A stretch of 64,000 nt of DNA from Methanobrevibacter ruminantium M1 (lineage in GTDB: Archaea > Methanobacteriota > Methanobacteria > Methanobacteriales > Methanobacteriaceae), in NCBI RefSeq assembly GCF_000024185.1, contig NC_013790.1, positions 2,541,001 through 2,605,000 on the forward strand, read 5' to 3'. This document shows positions 26,934 through 36,089 of this stretch, in pieces. The notes under the pieces are model-generated. The model saw only the letters and a list, made by a program, of their open reading frames with translations. It searched no databases and was not told the DNA's origin. Positions within the stretch are counted from its first letter, which is position 1, and each line of letters begins with the position of its first letter. Made by a program: the position numbers and the translations under genes.

Positions 26934-27615
26934 TAAAATACCCCAGTAATGTTTTAGTTTGATAAATTAATAATTTTTAGTGAATTAAATTTTTAATCCC
27001 TATCCAAAATCAATATAAGAATTCATAAGAATAAAAATATTGAATATTGTAAAAATTTAATTTATGAGAAAATCTATGGAATAACTGTTTTAATAAAAAA
27101 AATAATGAAAAAAATTAAAAGAGCCAAAGTCCATAAATTGAAAAAAATTATTAATTTTTTCGCTCAAGATTTCTATAAAAAATTCATTTAAATTTGATAA
27201 AAAAATATCAAAATTCCAAATGATTTTTTAAAAAAATAATGAACAATTATTATAAATTTTCATGAAAATTATTTTTTACATTATAATACTATTAATTAAT
27301 ATTATTATAAACACTATTATTTATCATGATTATTTATTATAAATCTTTTCATAATTTTATCAATTAAATCCCCTTTGGAAAAGATTATAAAAATTTTATA
27401 TGAAAAAATAGTTAAAAAGTAATACTAAATTCTATTAAAAAAAGGCTTATTTGAAAAAATGCTTAAAAAGTAATACCTCTTTTTATGAAATTTATTAAAA
27501 AAAAATGAAGGGTCTAAGTAAAAAATAATTAATGAAAAAAATTCAGCTAAAAAATTAATGAAATATGATTAAAAAAATAAAGATTTTAAAAAAATGATGA
27601 TGATTTTAGTGAATT
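26934..27615. other. Long AT-rich spacer upstream of ehbA
   Basis: 682 bases, no gene seen. It contains two copies of AAAAAGTAATAC (27414-27425, 27465-27476). AATCCCCTTTGGAA (27367-27380) also occurs exactly in the dnaK-dnaJ spacer (59223-59236). The ehbA promoter should lie in the left part. Confidence 0.5.
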
Positions 27616-28353
27616 TTAATAAAAGTGTGGGAGAAGATTAAGATAGAAATCTAATTTATTTGGAAATAAAATCAAATAAAGAGCAATTATCAAAGCAAAT
27701 AAAAGCAATCCTAATTTTTTATAGCATTTTCTATCTGAAAAAGGACTGAATGGCTTTATTCCAGCCGGACTAAATGAATCTAAAATCATATGGCTGAATA
27801 GACCTAAAAACACAGAGAATATTAGAGAATAAACGTTTATCTTAAAGACAGGGACTATTCCAAAATAAACCAAAGTGATAAAGAAAAGCATTAAAAGAAT
27901 GAAAATAGAGGCCAATTGCTTATTCAAGAATAGGACAGCTAAAAATATTAAAATTCCGACTAAAATAACATAGTTTAATGGAATATTAGTAATAGTGTTC
28001 AAATTAAAGTAAGAAGAAAGATCCATTCCAAAATAGACCAATAAAAATATGGCAATGCTTATTACTACAGCTCCTAAAATAGAGTGAGTAAAGCCTCTAT
28101 GAGAGGATAAAAGGAAAATAAGCCCTAATAAAGCGATTATCAACCCTAAATAAATAGGCAGATTCAATAAATAAAGAAAGATGCTTAAGATCATTCCAAT
28201 GGAAATAATGATTAAAACATGGTTTCGCTTAAATTCATGGTCAAAGTCAGGGATATTTGCTCCGATAACTGCAAGTGCAATTGCAAAAGGGTCATAAAAC
28301 ATGAGCAATGATAAGATAAAAGCAAATATTGTGTGTCCCTTATAAGATGACAT
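27616..28353 (-). CDS. Membrane-bound metal-dependent hydrolase (YdjM/DUF457-like)
   Basis: 245 residues from the ATG at 28353, which has AGGG 5 bases upstream; an in-frame ATG 12 bases further up lacks an RBS. The family hallmarks are all present: an N-terminal SSYKGHTIFAF His, GANIPDFDHE (metal-binding Asp/His), SSHRGFTHSILGA (HRGxTHS) and LGLFSHMILDSFSPAGIKPFSPF. About seven membrane segments. Members are thought to be inner-membrane metallohydrolases; the substrate is unknown. Monocistronic. Confidence 0.82.
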   Translation of the reverse strand: MSSYKGHTIFAFILSLLMFYDPFAIALAVIGANIPDFDHEFKRNHVLIIISIGMILSIFLYLLNLPIYLGLIIALLGLIFLLSSHRGFTHSILGAVVISIAIFLLVYFGMDLSSYFNLNTITNIPLNYVILVGILIFLAVLFLNKQLASIFILLMLFFITLVYFGIVPVFKINVYSLIFSVFLGLFSHMILDSFSPAGIKPFSPFSDRKCYKKLGLLLFALIIALYLILFPNKLDFYLNLLPHFY

Positions 28354-28549
28354 AAAATCCCTCATTTTATAAATTAAATTTAATTTAAGTTAAATAATCA
28401 TATTCAAATAGAATCTGTAAATTTAAGTTAAATAATCCTTTTTAAATATAATTTGTAAAAATTAGAATATAAATTAAATGAGAGCGTCTGAAAACTAATA
28501 GCAAAGAAAAAATCGTTATAATAAAAGATAGAAAAAATCCTTAGAAAAA

Positions 28550-29296
28550 CTATTCCATATACCTATCAAAGAATCCAAAGTATTGCAAAAATGCCTTCAT
28601 TTGAATTATGGACCTATAGCAAATCCTTTCATTTGCATAGCCAATTGCAGATAAGACCTCACAGGTTACAGCAGGTATGCCCTTTAGGTTGGCTTCATCC
28701 TCCAAAGCCCCCTTAAACGGAATTCCAGCAGAGGAATAGACTATCTTTTCAGAGCCTGTCACCTTTGAAATGAAATCAGCCAATCTAAAGCTTGCCATAG
28801 TAGGAACTTCAGTGCAAAATACCCCTTCCTTACCTGGATTTGAATTTGGGGCTGATGAATGAAAGTCTCCAATGGCTGAAACTTCAAGCTCAACTGCCTT
28901 TTTTAAAATAAGGTCCCCAACGGACCCCTCGATATGAGATGTCCTGTTTAAGTCCTTACCGTCAAAGTATCTGGAATTAAGCATAGATGCCTTTGGACAA
29001 GCAAATGGAACAATATAAACAGTTCCTAAAAGGTCCAAGTCATGAATCTGGTCGATAAGATTCAATGCAGAAATCTGAGGAGCCAATTCATTTCCATGAA
29101 TTCCTGCAACCATCATGACCTTGGGATAGTTAGTTCCAAGTTTGATTATAGGAGTTCCTTTTATTGACTCTTTTAATATATATTTAGTGTTTTTTGTAAG
29201 ATTTAAATTATTTAATATGTTCTTATTAGCAGAGATGAAACCTCCGGTCTCATAAGAAATATGATCTAAATCTAAATTATTCTTTTCTTGAGTCAT
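28550..29296 (-). CDS. Succinylglutamate desuccinylase/aspartoacylase-like metallohydrolase
   Basis: 248 residues from the ATG at 29296 with GGAG 7 bases upstream; the longer frame (to 29362) codes for an unlikely AT-rich leader. The zinc carboxypeptidase-like fold is indicated by VAGIHGNELAPQ (HxxE zinc ligands), NSRYFDGKDLNR, and AIGDFHSSAP (third His). Bacterial and archaeal relatives are annotated AstE/AspA; which amide it hydrolyses in a methanogen is not known. Divergent from argG across a 256-bp spacer. Confidence 0.75.
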   Translation of the reverse strand: MTQEKNNLDLDHISYETGGFISANKNILNNLNLTKNTKYILKESIKGTPIIKLGTNYPKVMMVAGIHGNELAPQISALNLIDQIHDLDLLGTVYIVPFACPKASMLNSRYFDGKDLNRTSHIEGSVGDLILKKAVELEVSAIGDFHSSAPNSNPGKEGVFCTEVPTMASFRLADFISKVTGSEKIVYSSAGIPFKGALEDEANLKGIPAVTCEVLSAIGYANERICYRSIIQMKAFLQYFGFFDRYME

Positions 29297-29552
29297 ATGA
29301 AAGCTCCTACAAATTAAAAAAAAGTTGAATGTCCGATTAAATAAATTAAAATAAAATATCAAACATCAAAAATATCTATTTCTATTACAGTTTTAAATTA
29401 TCTTTTTTATTTTATTTAAACTTACAATTATATATAATAAAAAACAAAGTTTAAAACATAATGTTAATTCAAGGATAGACAAATTCTAGAATTAAATTTA
29501 ATTAAGATATCATAATTAACTAAATGATTCAAATAATATAAAGAGTGATAAT

Positions 29553-30728
29553 ATGGAAAAAGTTGTTCTTGCATTCAGTGGTGGATTAGACACCACCGTA
29601 TGTGTAAAATTATTAGAAGAGGAATACAATTACGAAGTAGTAACTGCTTGTGTTGATGTAGGTCAACCGCAAGAGGAATTGGAAAAGTCACAAAATTCTG
29701 CAGACAATATAAATGCAGGAAAACACTATATCATTGATGCAAAAGATGAATTTGCAGAAGAATATATTGCAAGAGGAATCAAGGCAAATGCAGAATATGA
29801 AGGCTATCCATTAAGCACAGCTCTTGCAAGACCTTTAATTGCAATGAAAATCATTGAAGTTGCTGAAAAAGAAGGGGCAACTGCAATTGCACACGGATGT
29901 ACAGGTAAAGGAAATGACCAATTCAGATTTGAAGCAATCATCAGATCCATGTCTGACTTTAAGGTCATTGCTCCTATTAGAGAAATGAACCTTACAAGAA
30001 CTGAAGAGCAAGCTTATGCAAAGGAACATGGACTTAACCTATCCTATGATAAAATCTACAGTATTGATGAAAACCTTTGGGGAAGAGCCATTGAAGGGGA
30101 TGTTCTTGAAGACCCTGCCAATGAGCCACCTGAAGAGATTTATGAATGGACCAAGTCTGCTGAAGATGCAAAGGACACTCCTACCAAAGTTGCTATTGAA
30201 TTTGAAGAAGGAGTCCCTATTGCAATTGACGGAGAAATAATGGGTCTTGTAGACCTAATCAATAAGGCTAATGAGATTGCAGGTGAAAATGGAGTAGGAA
30301 GAGTTGACATCATTGAAAACAGAATGATCGGTCTTAAAAGCCGTGAAACCTATGAAGTACCTGGAGCTAAATTATTGATTGCAGCTCACCAAGCTTTAGA
30401 GCAATTGGTCTTAACCACTGACGAGCTAAGATTCGCACAGTACATGAGCGGATTATATGCAGACCTTGTCTACTCAGCGCTATGGCAAGAACCTTTAAGA
30501 GAAGACATCGATCAAGCAATTGACCATATGCAAAGAAGAGTTAGTGGTAAAGTTGTAATGAAGTTATTTAAAGGCTCCATTCAACCATTAAGCAGAGAAT
30601 CACCTTTCAGCTTACACAGCATTGAACAGATAACCTTTGAAGATAAGGAAACTGAACAGAGTGAAGTTGAAGGAATGATTAAATACCACGGACTTCAAGC
30701 TGCAAATTACCAAAAATTAAATAGATAA
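29553..30728 (+). CDS. argG: Argininosuccinate synthase
   Basis: Condenses citrulline with aspartate using ATP in the penultimate step of arginine synthesis. 391 residues, the typical length. The ATP-binding P-loop is [17 protein letters not shown] at the N-terminus; further conserved parts are [35 protein letters not shown] and [25 protein letters not shown]. Monocistronic, with a hairpin terminator overlapping the stop codon. No adjacent argH in the window. Confidence 0.97.
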   Translation: MEKVVLAFSGGLDTTVCVKLLEEEYNYEVVTACVDVGQPQEELEKSQNSADNINAGKHYIIDAKDEFAEEYIARGIKANAEYEGYPLSTALARPLIAMKIIEVAEKEGATAIAHGCTGKGNDQFRFEAIIRSMSDFKVIAPIREMNLTRTEEQAYAKEHGLNLSYDKIYSIDENLWGRAIEGDVLEDPANEPPEEIYEWTKSAEDAKDTPTKVAIEFEEGVPIAIDGEIMGLVDLINKANEIAGENGVGRVDIIENRMIGLKSRETYEVPGAKLLIAAHQALEQLVLTTDELRFAQYMSGLYADLVYSALWQEPLREDIDQAIDHMQRRVSGKVVMKLFKGSIQPLSRESPFSLHSIEQITFEDKETEQSEVEGMIKYHGLQAANYQKLNR

Positions 30729-30760
30729 ATTTAATTTTATCTATTACTTTTCTTTTTTTA
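30721..30760 (+). terminator. Hairpin terminator of argG
   Basis: ATAGATAAA (30721-30729) pairs perfectly with TTTATCTAT (30736-30744), and T-rich sequence follows to about 30760. The stop codon lies inside the left arm. Confidence 0.65.
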
Positions 30761-31292
30761 TTCTAATTTTTATTATTAATTCATTAATTAAAAATCAACA
30801 TATAAAACCTTTTTTTAATCAAATTCTTTTTATAATTTTTATATGCTTAATTTAAACAAGTAAATTTACTAGATTAATACAAAAATTCAATGAGTAATTT
30901 TATACTATAAAATGATAGTTATATAAAGATTATACAAAAAATATATATACTAAATAAGACTAAATAAGTATAGAGAATAATATGTACTCAATTACATATC
31001 ACCCCCTTTACATATGTTTTTTTTAAAAATTAAACCTTTACATATTATTCTCGCCCCTTTATAACTATTTTTAAACTTTAATTTACTCTATTCTTAATTA
31101 TAACTATTTTAAAAAAATAACAATGTTTTATTTATTATTTAAAATTAAAATATAAAAACTAATTTTTCAAAAAAAGTAATAACTATTGAATTAAATTAAA
31201 ATTAATAAGCGAATTTAAAAAAAGAAAAATTAAATAAATAAATAAATAAAATTTAATTAATAAACTATTTTTATAAAAAAAGCAATATCTAA
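30729..31292. other. Spacer with candidate small RNA
   Basis: 564 bases between converging argG and sfsA. Apart from the argG terminator and the structured element at 30937-31060, it contains only A/T runs. Confidence 0.5.
30937..31060 (+). ncRNA. Candidate small RNA / structured element
   Basis: A strong TATA (ATATATATAC, about 30939-30950, preceded by CAAAAA) is followed, about 25 bases on, by GAGAATAATATGTA (30973-30986). Its 14-bp exact inverse lies at 31039-31052. Within the left part, ATATGTA-CTCAAT-TACATAT makes a small hairpin. CACCCCC and TTTACATATG follow, then a run of eight T (about 31017-31024) that could end a transcript of about 50 bases. On the minus strand the same element shows GGGGGTGAT-ATG-TAA, an RBS with an immediate stop. 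Whether it is an RNA, a leader or a mobile remnant cannot be told from sequence. Confidence 0.4.
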
Positions 31293-32045
31293 CTATTTAT
31301 TTAAATTAAAATCTAAACAGTCCCCAACAAGTTCAATACCCTCAAAATCATTTCTAGTTTTATAGACAAGAATCTCTACACCCTCATCATATGCCTTCAC
31401 CAAGGTTTCACTAAACTTAGGATCATTTTCCCAATTTGGTCTGAAACTGTTTCCATTAGGATGTTCAACTAAAAAGAACACTACAGCACGTATTCCTTCT
31501 TTTTTAAGAGAAATCAATTCTTCCAAGTGCTTTCGACCCCTATCTGTAGGAGCATCAGGAAATTGAGCAACACCATCCTTTATGAGAGTAACTGATTTAA
31601 CCTCAACATAAGTTTCATCTATAATATCTTCTTTAGAATCTTCTCCAATAGATTTGGAATCAGCATTATCCTTAAAATTGCTCTTATGGTTTGCTAAATA
31701 AATATCTATTCTAGAACTACCAATAGTCTTTTCAGACTCTATGATTGAATAATTGGAAAGTTCTTTAACTTTATTCTTATTAATTGCATCAAAAACGATT
31801 TTATTGGCTTCCTGAGAGAACATAGCAACTAAAGCACCATTGTTTTCAACATAATAAAGAGAATATTTAGTCTTTCTATTAGGGTTGTCACTAGGTCGAA
31901 GGTATACAACTGCATCTTCAACTAAAAGCTCCTTGCATCTACCTGTATTTGGCACATGGGCTTTAACTATCTCTCCATTAAGCTCAACTTCTGCAATAAA
32001 CCTATTAGGTCTGCTTTTAAAAATAGCTTTTACTAAATTGCTAAT
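31293..32045 (-). CDS. sfsA: SfsA-family DNA/RNA nuclease, apparent AUU start
   Basis: SfsA homologue. The conserved N-terminus KAIFKSRPNRFIAEVELNGEIVKAHVPNTGRCKELL and the C-terminal VEVKSVTL, FPDAPTDRGRKHLEEL and VFFLVEHP segments are all present. The longest ATG/GTG/TTG frame begins only at VPNTGR (GTG, 31955) and would cut off the first 30 residues of the domain. The true start must lie between the in-frame TAA at about 32055 and residue KAIFK. The only well-placed site is AAGGTGATTTT followed by ATT at 32045, the same leader that precedes ATG in ehbP. Product from there is 250 residues, the normal SfsA size. The family has been linked to sugar metabolism regulation and later to nuclease activity. 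Confidence 0.88.
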   Translation of the reverse strand: MSNLVKAIFKSRPNRFIAEVELNGEIVKAHVPNTGRCKELLVEDAVVYLRPSDNPNRKTKYSLYYVENNGALVAMFSQEANKIVFDAINKNKVKELSNYSIIESEKTIGSSRIDIYLANHKSNFKDNADSKSIGEDSKEDIIDETYVEVKSVTLIKDGVAQFPDAPTDRGRKHLEELISLKKEGIRAVVFFLVEHPNGNSFRPNWENDPKFSETLVKAYDEGVEILVYKTRNDFEGIELVGDCLDFNLNK

Positions 32046-32132
32046 AAAATCACCTTAAATAAAGAATAAATATTTTAAAATTAATTAAAGATAATTTGAT
32101 ATCATTAAATGAAAATCATAGCAAAATAAGAA

Positions 32133-33701
32133 TTAATCAATCAAATTAGCCATAACCGCTCCCAAATATTGAGTCAGGTCTTGTGCTCCAAATCCATATC
32201 CTTGAGCGTCCATAGCCAAATCTCCTGCTTTTCCGTTTAAATAAGGAGCCAATATGGCAGAAGTCCAACTGTCCAATCCCTGTGAGAGCAGACTTACAGC
32301 AATTCCCGCCAATGCATCCCCAGTTCCTCCAACAGTCATGCCAGGATTTCCAGTTCTATTGATTTTTAACTTATTCTTGTTGAAAATAAAATCATACTGT
32401 CCCTTTAGAATAACTGATCCATCAAAGGAAGCTGTTATGCTCTGCAAAGCATCAATCTTATCATTCACCTTAACAAAATCACTATCATCATTCAAATTTA
32501 CAATATTATCCAAATTCCTTTCAATATCTCTTGGAATCTGGTTCTTAAAGAAGGATTTGAACTCTGAATAATGTGGAGTTATGATAATATCTTCCTTTTT
32601 ATTGATTAAAGAAAAATCAACCAATTTTAGAGCATCAGCATCTAAAACCAAAGGCTTATCGATTTTCATAGCCAAAACATTGAATAATTTCATTGTATCC
32701 TCATTTTGAGCAGAACCTGGACCTATTAGCACTGCATCTACCTTGGAAGCCATTTCTAGAATATCATCTAAATCATCAATAGAGAGATAATCTCCTTTAG
32801 CTTCCTTTACAATAAAGTCTTCAGAGAATGATTTAATTGGAAGTGCTGCAGATTTTGGAGTGTAAATATAAACCAAATCTGCTCCTGTTGCAATTGAGGC
32901 CTTAGCAGATATTGCAGGAGCCCCGTAATAATCAAGGCTTCCTCCAACAATCAAGATCTTACCATTGTTTCCTTTGTGAGATGAGGAGGGCCTATTATTT
33001 AATCTAAGAAGATCTCCTCCTTCAACAAATAGTTCAGCTTCAATAGGGATTCCAATATCACAGGTTATTATGCCTCCAACCTTCCCTTCACCGGCAAGCT
33101 TAACTCCAGTCTTGACCTTATGGAAGCAAACGGTATAATCAGCATCAACGGCAATGTCTGCTATCTCTCCAGTTAATGGATCCAAACCTGAAGGAACATC
33201 GATAGCCACCCTTAAGCCATTTATTGCATTGATAAGTTCTACTGTCTTTCTAACCTTTTCCCTAAGCTTTCCCTTGATGCCAGTTCCAAGCAAGCAGTCT
33301 AGAACAATGCAAGGGGAATTATTGTCAAGCTTGATTTTATCCAAATCAGCAGAATCCTTAATGAATTGGACAGATAGCCTTGAGACCCTCGGTTCAAGGT
33401 TCATTAAAATCTTAAGGTTATCCAATGCATCACCAGACTTGATTTGGTCTGCAGTGTTTAAGGCATAGACATCCACTTCAAAGCCCCTGTTTAAAAGATG
33501 CCTTGCTGCTACAAAGCCATCTCCACCATTTCCGCCAGAGCCTGTAAAAATCACTATCTTAACTGGTCTTGAGTATTTATAAGTAGAAAGAATAGCGATT
33601 TCATCAGATATTGATTTACCTGCATTCTCCATCAAGCAAAGCCTTGAAAGGCCTAAATATTCACAATTATAATCTGTAGCCATCATATCAATTGGATCCA
33701 T
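32133..33701 (-). CDS. nnrD: Bifunctional NAD(P)H-hydrate epimerase / ADP-dependent NAD(P)H-hydrate dehydratase
   Basis: Repairs damaged hydrated NAD(P)H. The N-terminal epimerase domain (about 1-215, YjeF_N) has FTGSGGNGGDGFVAARHLLNRG and DCLLGTGIKGK. The C-terminal ribokinase-like dehydratase domain (about 225-520, YjeF/CARKD) has HKGNNGKILIVGG, GPGSAQNEDT, PLVLDADALKLV, ITPHYSEF, and NRTGNPGMTVGGTGDALAGIAVSLLSQG with the catalytic Asp. 522 residues is typical of the fused protein. GGGTGA precedes ATG. It is 88 bp upstream of sfsA on the same strand and they may be co-transcribed. Confidence 0.95.
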   Translation of the reverse strand: MDPIDMMATDYNCEYLGLSRLCLMENAGKSISDEIAILSTYKYSRPVKIVIFTGSGGNGGDGFVAARHLLNRGFEVDVYALNTADQIKSGDALDNLKILMNLEPRVSRLSVQFIKDSADLDKIKLDNNSPCIVLDCLLGTGIKGKLREKVRKTVELINAINGLRVAIDVPSGLDPLTGEIADIAVDADYTVCFHKVKTGVKLAGEGKVGGIITCDIGIPIEAELFVEGGDLLRLNNRPSSSHKGNNGKILIVGGSLDYYGAPAISAKASIATGADLVYIYTPKSAALPIKSFSEDFIVKEAKGDYLSIDDLDDILEMASKVDAVLIGPGSAQNEDTMKLFNVLAMKIDKPLVLDADALKLVDFSLINKKEDIIITPHYSEFKSFFKNQIPRDIERNLDNIVNLNDDSDFVKVNDKIDALQSITASFDGSVILKGQYDFIFNKNKLKINRTGNPGMTVGGTGDALAGIAVSLLSQGLDSWTSAILAPYLNGKAGDLAMDAQGYGFGAQDLTQYLGAVMANLID

Positions 33702-34039
33702 TGTTTCACCCTAATCTCTGAAATCTTTTCTTAAATTTGAAAAAGATATTTGATAAAATTTCTAAATGACATTAAAGTTTTAAAGAAAATATCCTTAAAA
33801 TTTAAAGTATAAAATTATTCTAAAAAACTCTTAGAAAAATCATAAAGATAAAAAGTATTAAATTATTCTAAAAAACTTCTAGAAAAATCATAAGAAAAGA
33901 ATTATCATAAATAATATAATATATTAACTTACTAATAATTAAATATACAATAAATAAGTTGATAAATAAAATTCTAATTAAAGGACAAATAAGCCCCGTC
34001 TGAATTATAATGAAAAATAGAAATGTATGGAGAATCATT
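33702..34039. other. Divergent promoter spacer with 48-bp repeat
   Basis: 338 bases between divergent nnrD and the K+ channel gene. Two copies of a 48-bp unit beginning AAAGTAT(A/T)AAATTATTC start at 33804 and 33852. A TATA-like stretch ATAATATAATATATTAAC at 33911-33928 may drive the channel gene. Confidence 0.5.
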
Positions 34040-35170
34040 ATGAGTGAAATTAAAAAATATATGGAGGATTTAAAGAAAAATAAAACCGGATTAAAAGGAA
34101 TCCTCGTTATTATCCTAATATTTGCTTATGGAATTTTAGGGTCTTACTATATAATGAATCTCAACATAAACAATTCTATCTATTATACAATCATAACCAT
34201 AGCCACTGTAGGATATGGAGACATAATCCCTGTAACCCCTCTGGAAAAGTTCTTTTCCACAAGCTTGGCTCTAACAGGGATTGGATTGATTGCATACATA
34301 TTTACAATTATCATTACTTCATTTGAAGAAAACTTGCACGACATCAGGAGTGGAAGACATATGGAAAAGAGATTGGCTAAAATGGAAGACCATTATATTC
34401 TATGTGGTTTTGGAAGGGTAGGAACCGCAGTTTATGAAGAACTGATGAAAAGAAATCAAAAGGTAATAATTATTGAAAAGAATGAAGACAAGCTGGAAGA
34501 CATTGAAGAGACTGAAAATGTGGTCCCATTTAATGCAAATGCAACAGAGGACAAGACCCTTAAGAAGCTCAATATTGACAAGTCATTAGGGGTGATTGTA
34601 ACAACAGGAAGCGATGTAGACAATCTATTCATTGTTCTTACAACAAGGGAAATGAATAAGGACGCTTGGATTATTTCAAGGGCAAGCAAAAAGGAAAATA
34701 TCAAAAGATTAAAGCATGCTGGAGCAAATAAGGTCATATCCCCTGAGGTAAGCGGAGGAACTGACATTTACTTTGCTGCAGTGCAGCCTAATTTAGTTCA
34801 TATAACTCAAAAGCATGGCATTGATTATCTTGAAAGGGAATTTGAAATACTTAAAAAGCACAATTGCCATTTGGAAAACATAGAATATCATTTTCCAGGA
34901 ATTAAGACACCAGTTACCCGGACCATTGGAGTTTTAGATGAGGAAGAGAAGGATCACTTCATTGATATGGTTAAAAACAATCCAGAAGTCCATGAATCCA
35001 TGGATGTGATGTATGAAACCGTTAATGGAGTTCATTCCCATTGGATTTCCGGACCTGATAAAAGTCATGTTGATATGGTGATTGAAGAGCTGAAAAAAGA
35101 AGGAAACCTTTTAGGGGTTAATCTAGACTTTAAGGAAATTAATGAGTTTACTAAACAGTTTAAGGAATAA
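34040..35170 (+). CDS. MthK-like potassium channel with RCK domain
   Basis: 376 residues from the ATG at 34040 (GGAG 7 bases upstream); an in-frame ATG at 34010 lacks an RBS. Two membrane segments (about 22-42 and 75-100) flank a pore helix and the K+ selectivity filter TIATVGYGD. The cytosolic part is an RCK/TrkA-N Rossmann domain (HYILCGFGRVGTAVYEEL, with IIEKNEDKL) and a smaller C-terminal RCK lobe (to about 340). Such channels are gated by Ca2+ or nucleotides at the RCK ring. Its 3' end is tandemly duplicated into the spacer. A separate TrkH/TrkA uptake system lies 4 kb downstream. Confidence 0.93.
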   Translation: MSEIKKYMEDLKKNKTGLKGILVIILIFAYGILGSYYIMNLNINNSIYYTIITIATVGYGDIIPVTPLEKFFSTSLALTGIGLIAYIFTIIITSFEENLHDIRSGRHMEKRLAKMEDHYILCGFGRVGTAVYEELMKRNQKVIIIEKNEDKLEDIEETENVVPFNANATEDKTLKKLNIDKSLGVIVTTGSDVDNLFIVLTTREMNKDAWIISRASKKENIKRLKHAGANKVISPEVSGGTDIYFAAVQPNLVHITQKHGIDYLEREFEILKKHNCHLENIEYHFPGIKTPVTRTIGVLDEEEKDHFIDMVKNNPEVHESMDVMYETVNGVHSHWISGPDKSHVDMVIEELKKEGNLLGVNLDFKEINEFTKQFKE

Positions 35171-35262
35171 ACTAAATAAATAGGGAGTTTACTAAAAAGT
35201 TTAAGGAATAAACTAAATAAATAGAGAGTTTATTAAATAGTTTAAAGAGTAAACTCTAACTT
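35144..35262. repeat. 41-bp tandem duplication of the channel gene's 3' end
   Basis: GAGTTTACTAAA-type units start at 35144 (inside the coding sequence), 35185 and 35226, a precise 41-bp period. The first copy contains the stop codon. The third copy is diverged (TATTAAATAGTTTAAAGAGTAAAC). Confidence 0.85.
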
Positions 35263-35275
35263 TTTTTTATAAACA

Positions 35276-35842
35276 CTAAAAATCCAATTCCATTTCCAAA
35301 AGATTTTCAGTTTTTTCCAAGAGATTAATCAATTTTTCATCCAAATCAGGATTATTATCCTGATAATCTACTTCTCCGAATTCTTCTCTTGGTGAGAAGG
35401 CTAAATAGTCCTTATCCAAACTAAATTCCTCATCATCATCTCCTACATTTTCACGAGCATCCATTCTAATCCATTTATCCAAATCATCCATATAAACAGT
35501 GTTTAGAGCATGAATCATATGGCCAAAGCTGTCGTCTTCTCCAATTGTCAGTAGCTGATAGCTAATTCCAGAGGGAATTTCATTTGCCCTAAGAAGAGCC
35601 GCAAGAAGGCAAGACTTTGTCCAGCATATTCCTGTCTTGTTTTTCAATACATCACTAGCTGTCCTTGAGACTGTATTTGTCTGTATGTCCCATGAATGTG
35701 GAATTTCATCTCTTACAAAGAGGAATGCTCTTTTTATATAATCTGCATCGTCAGAGGATTGCTCCTTTAGTTCTTTAACCTTTTCTTGGATGATCGGATT
35801 CATATAATCTATGCTTTTTGTTTCGCTTAAGTATTCTTTCAT
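35276..35842 (-). CDS. Transglutaminase-like (cysteine protease fold) protein
   Basis: 188 residues; a compact transglutaminase-core domain. The catalytic triad is visible: Cys in KTGICWTKSCLLAALLRANEIPSG, His in FGHMIHALNTVYMDD, and Asp in KWIRMDAREN. No signal peptide or membrane segment, so it is probably cytosolic, unlike the surface transglutaminases with pseudomurein repeats found in this order. The substrate is unknown; it may be a protease or amidase. RBS GAGGAATCTTTA. Confidence 0.8.
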   Translation of the reverse strand: MKEYLSETKSIDYMNPIIQEKVKELKEQSSDDADYIKRAFLFVRDEIPHSWDIQTNTVSRTASDVLKNKTGICWTKSCLLAALLRANEIPSGISYQLLTIGEDDSFGHMIHALNTVYMDDLDKWIRMDARENVGDDDEEFSLDKDYLAFSPREEFGEVDYQDNNPDLDEKLINLLEKTENLLEMELDF

Positions 35843-36089
35843 TAAAGATTCCTCGCTAAATTTGATTATTAATTTTTTAAGTATAAGTTGGCGGTCTGCC
35901 TAAGAATAATAGTGATTTAAATAAAAATATAGAAAAAAAGTAGAAATAAACCGTTTTTTAAAAAAAGTAGAAATAAACTATTTTTTAAAAAAAAGAAAAA
36001 ATAGAAGAGATAATAATTATTATCTCTCTAGAAAAATGGACAAATAATTAAATTATCCATAACTAATTAAATTTTTAAAAATTACGCAT

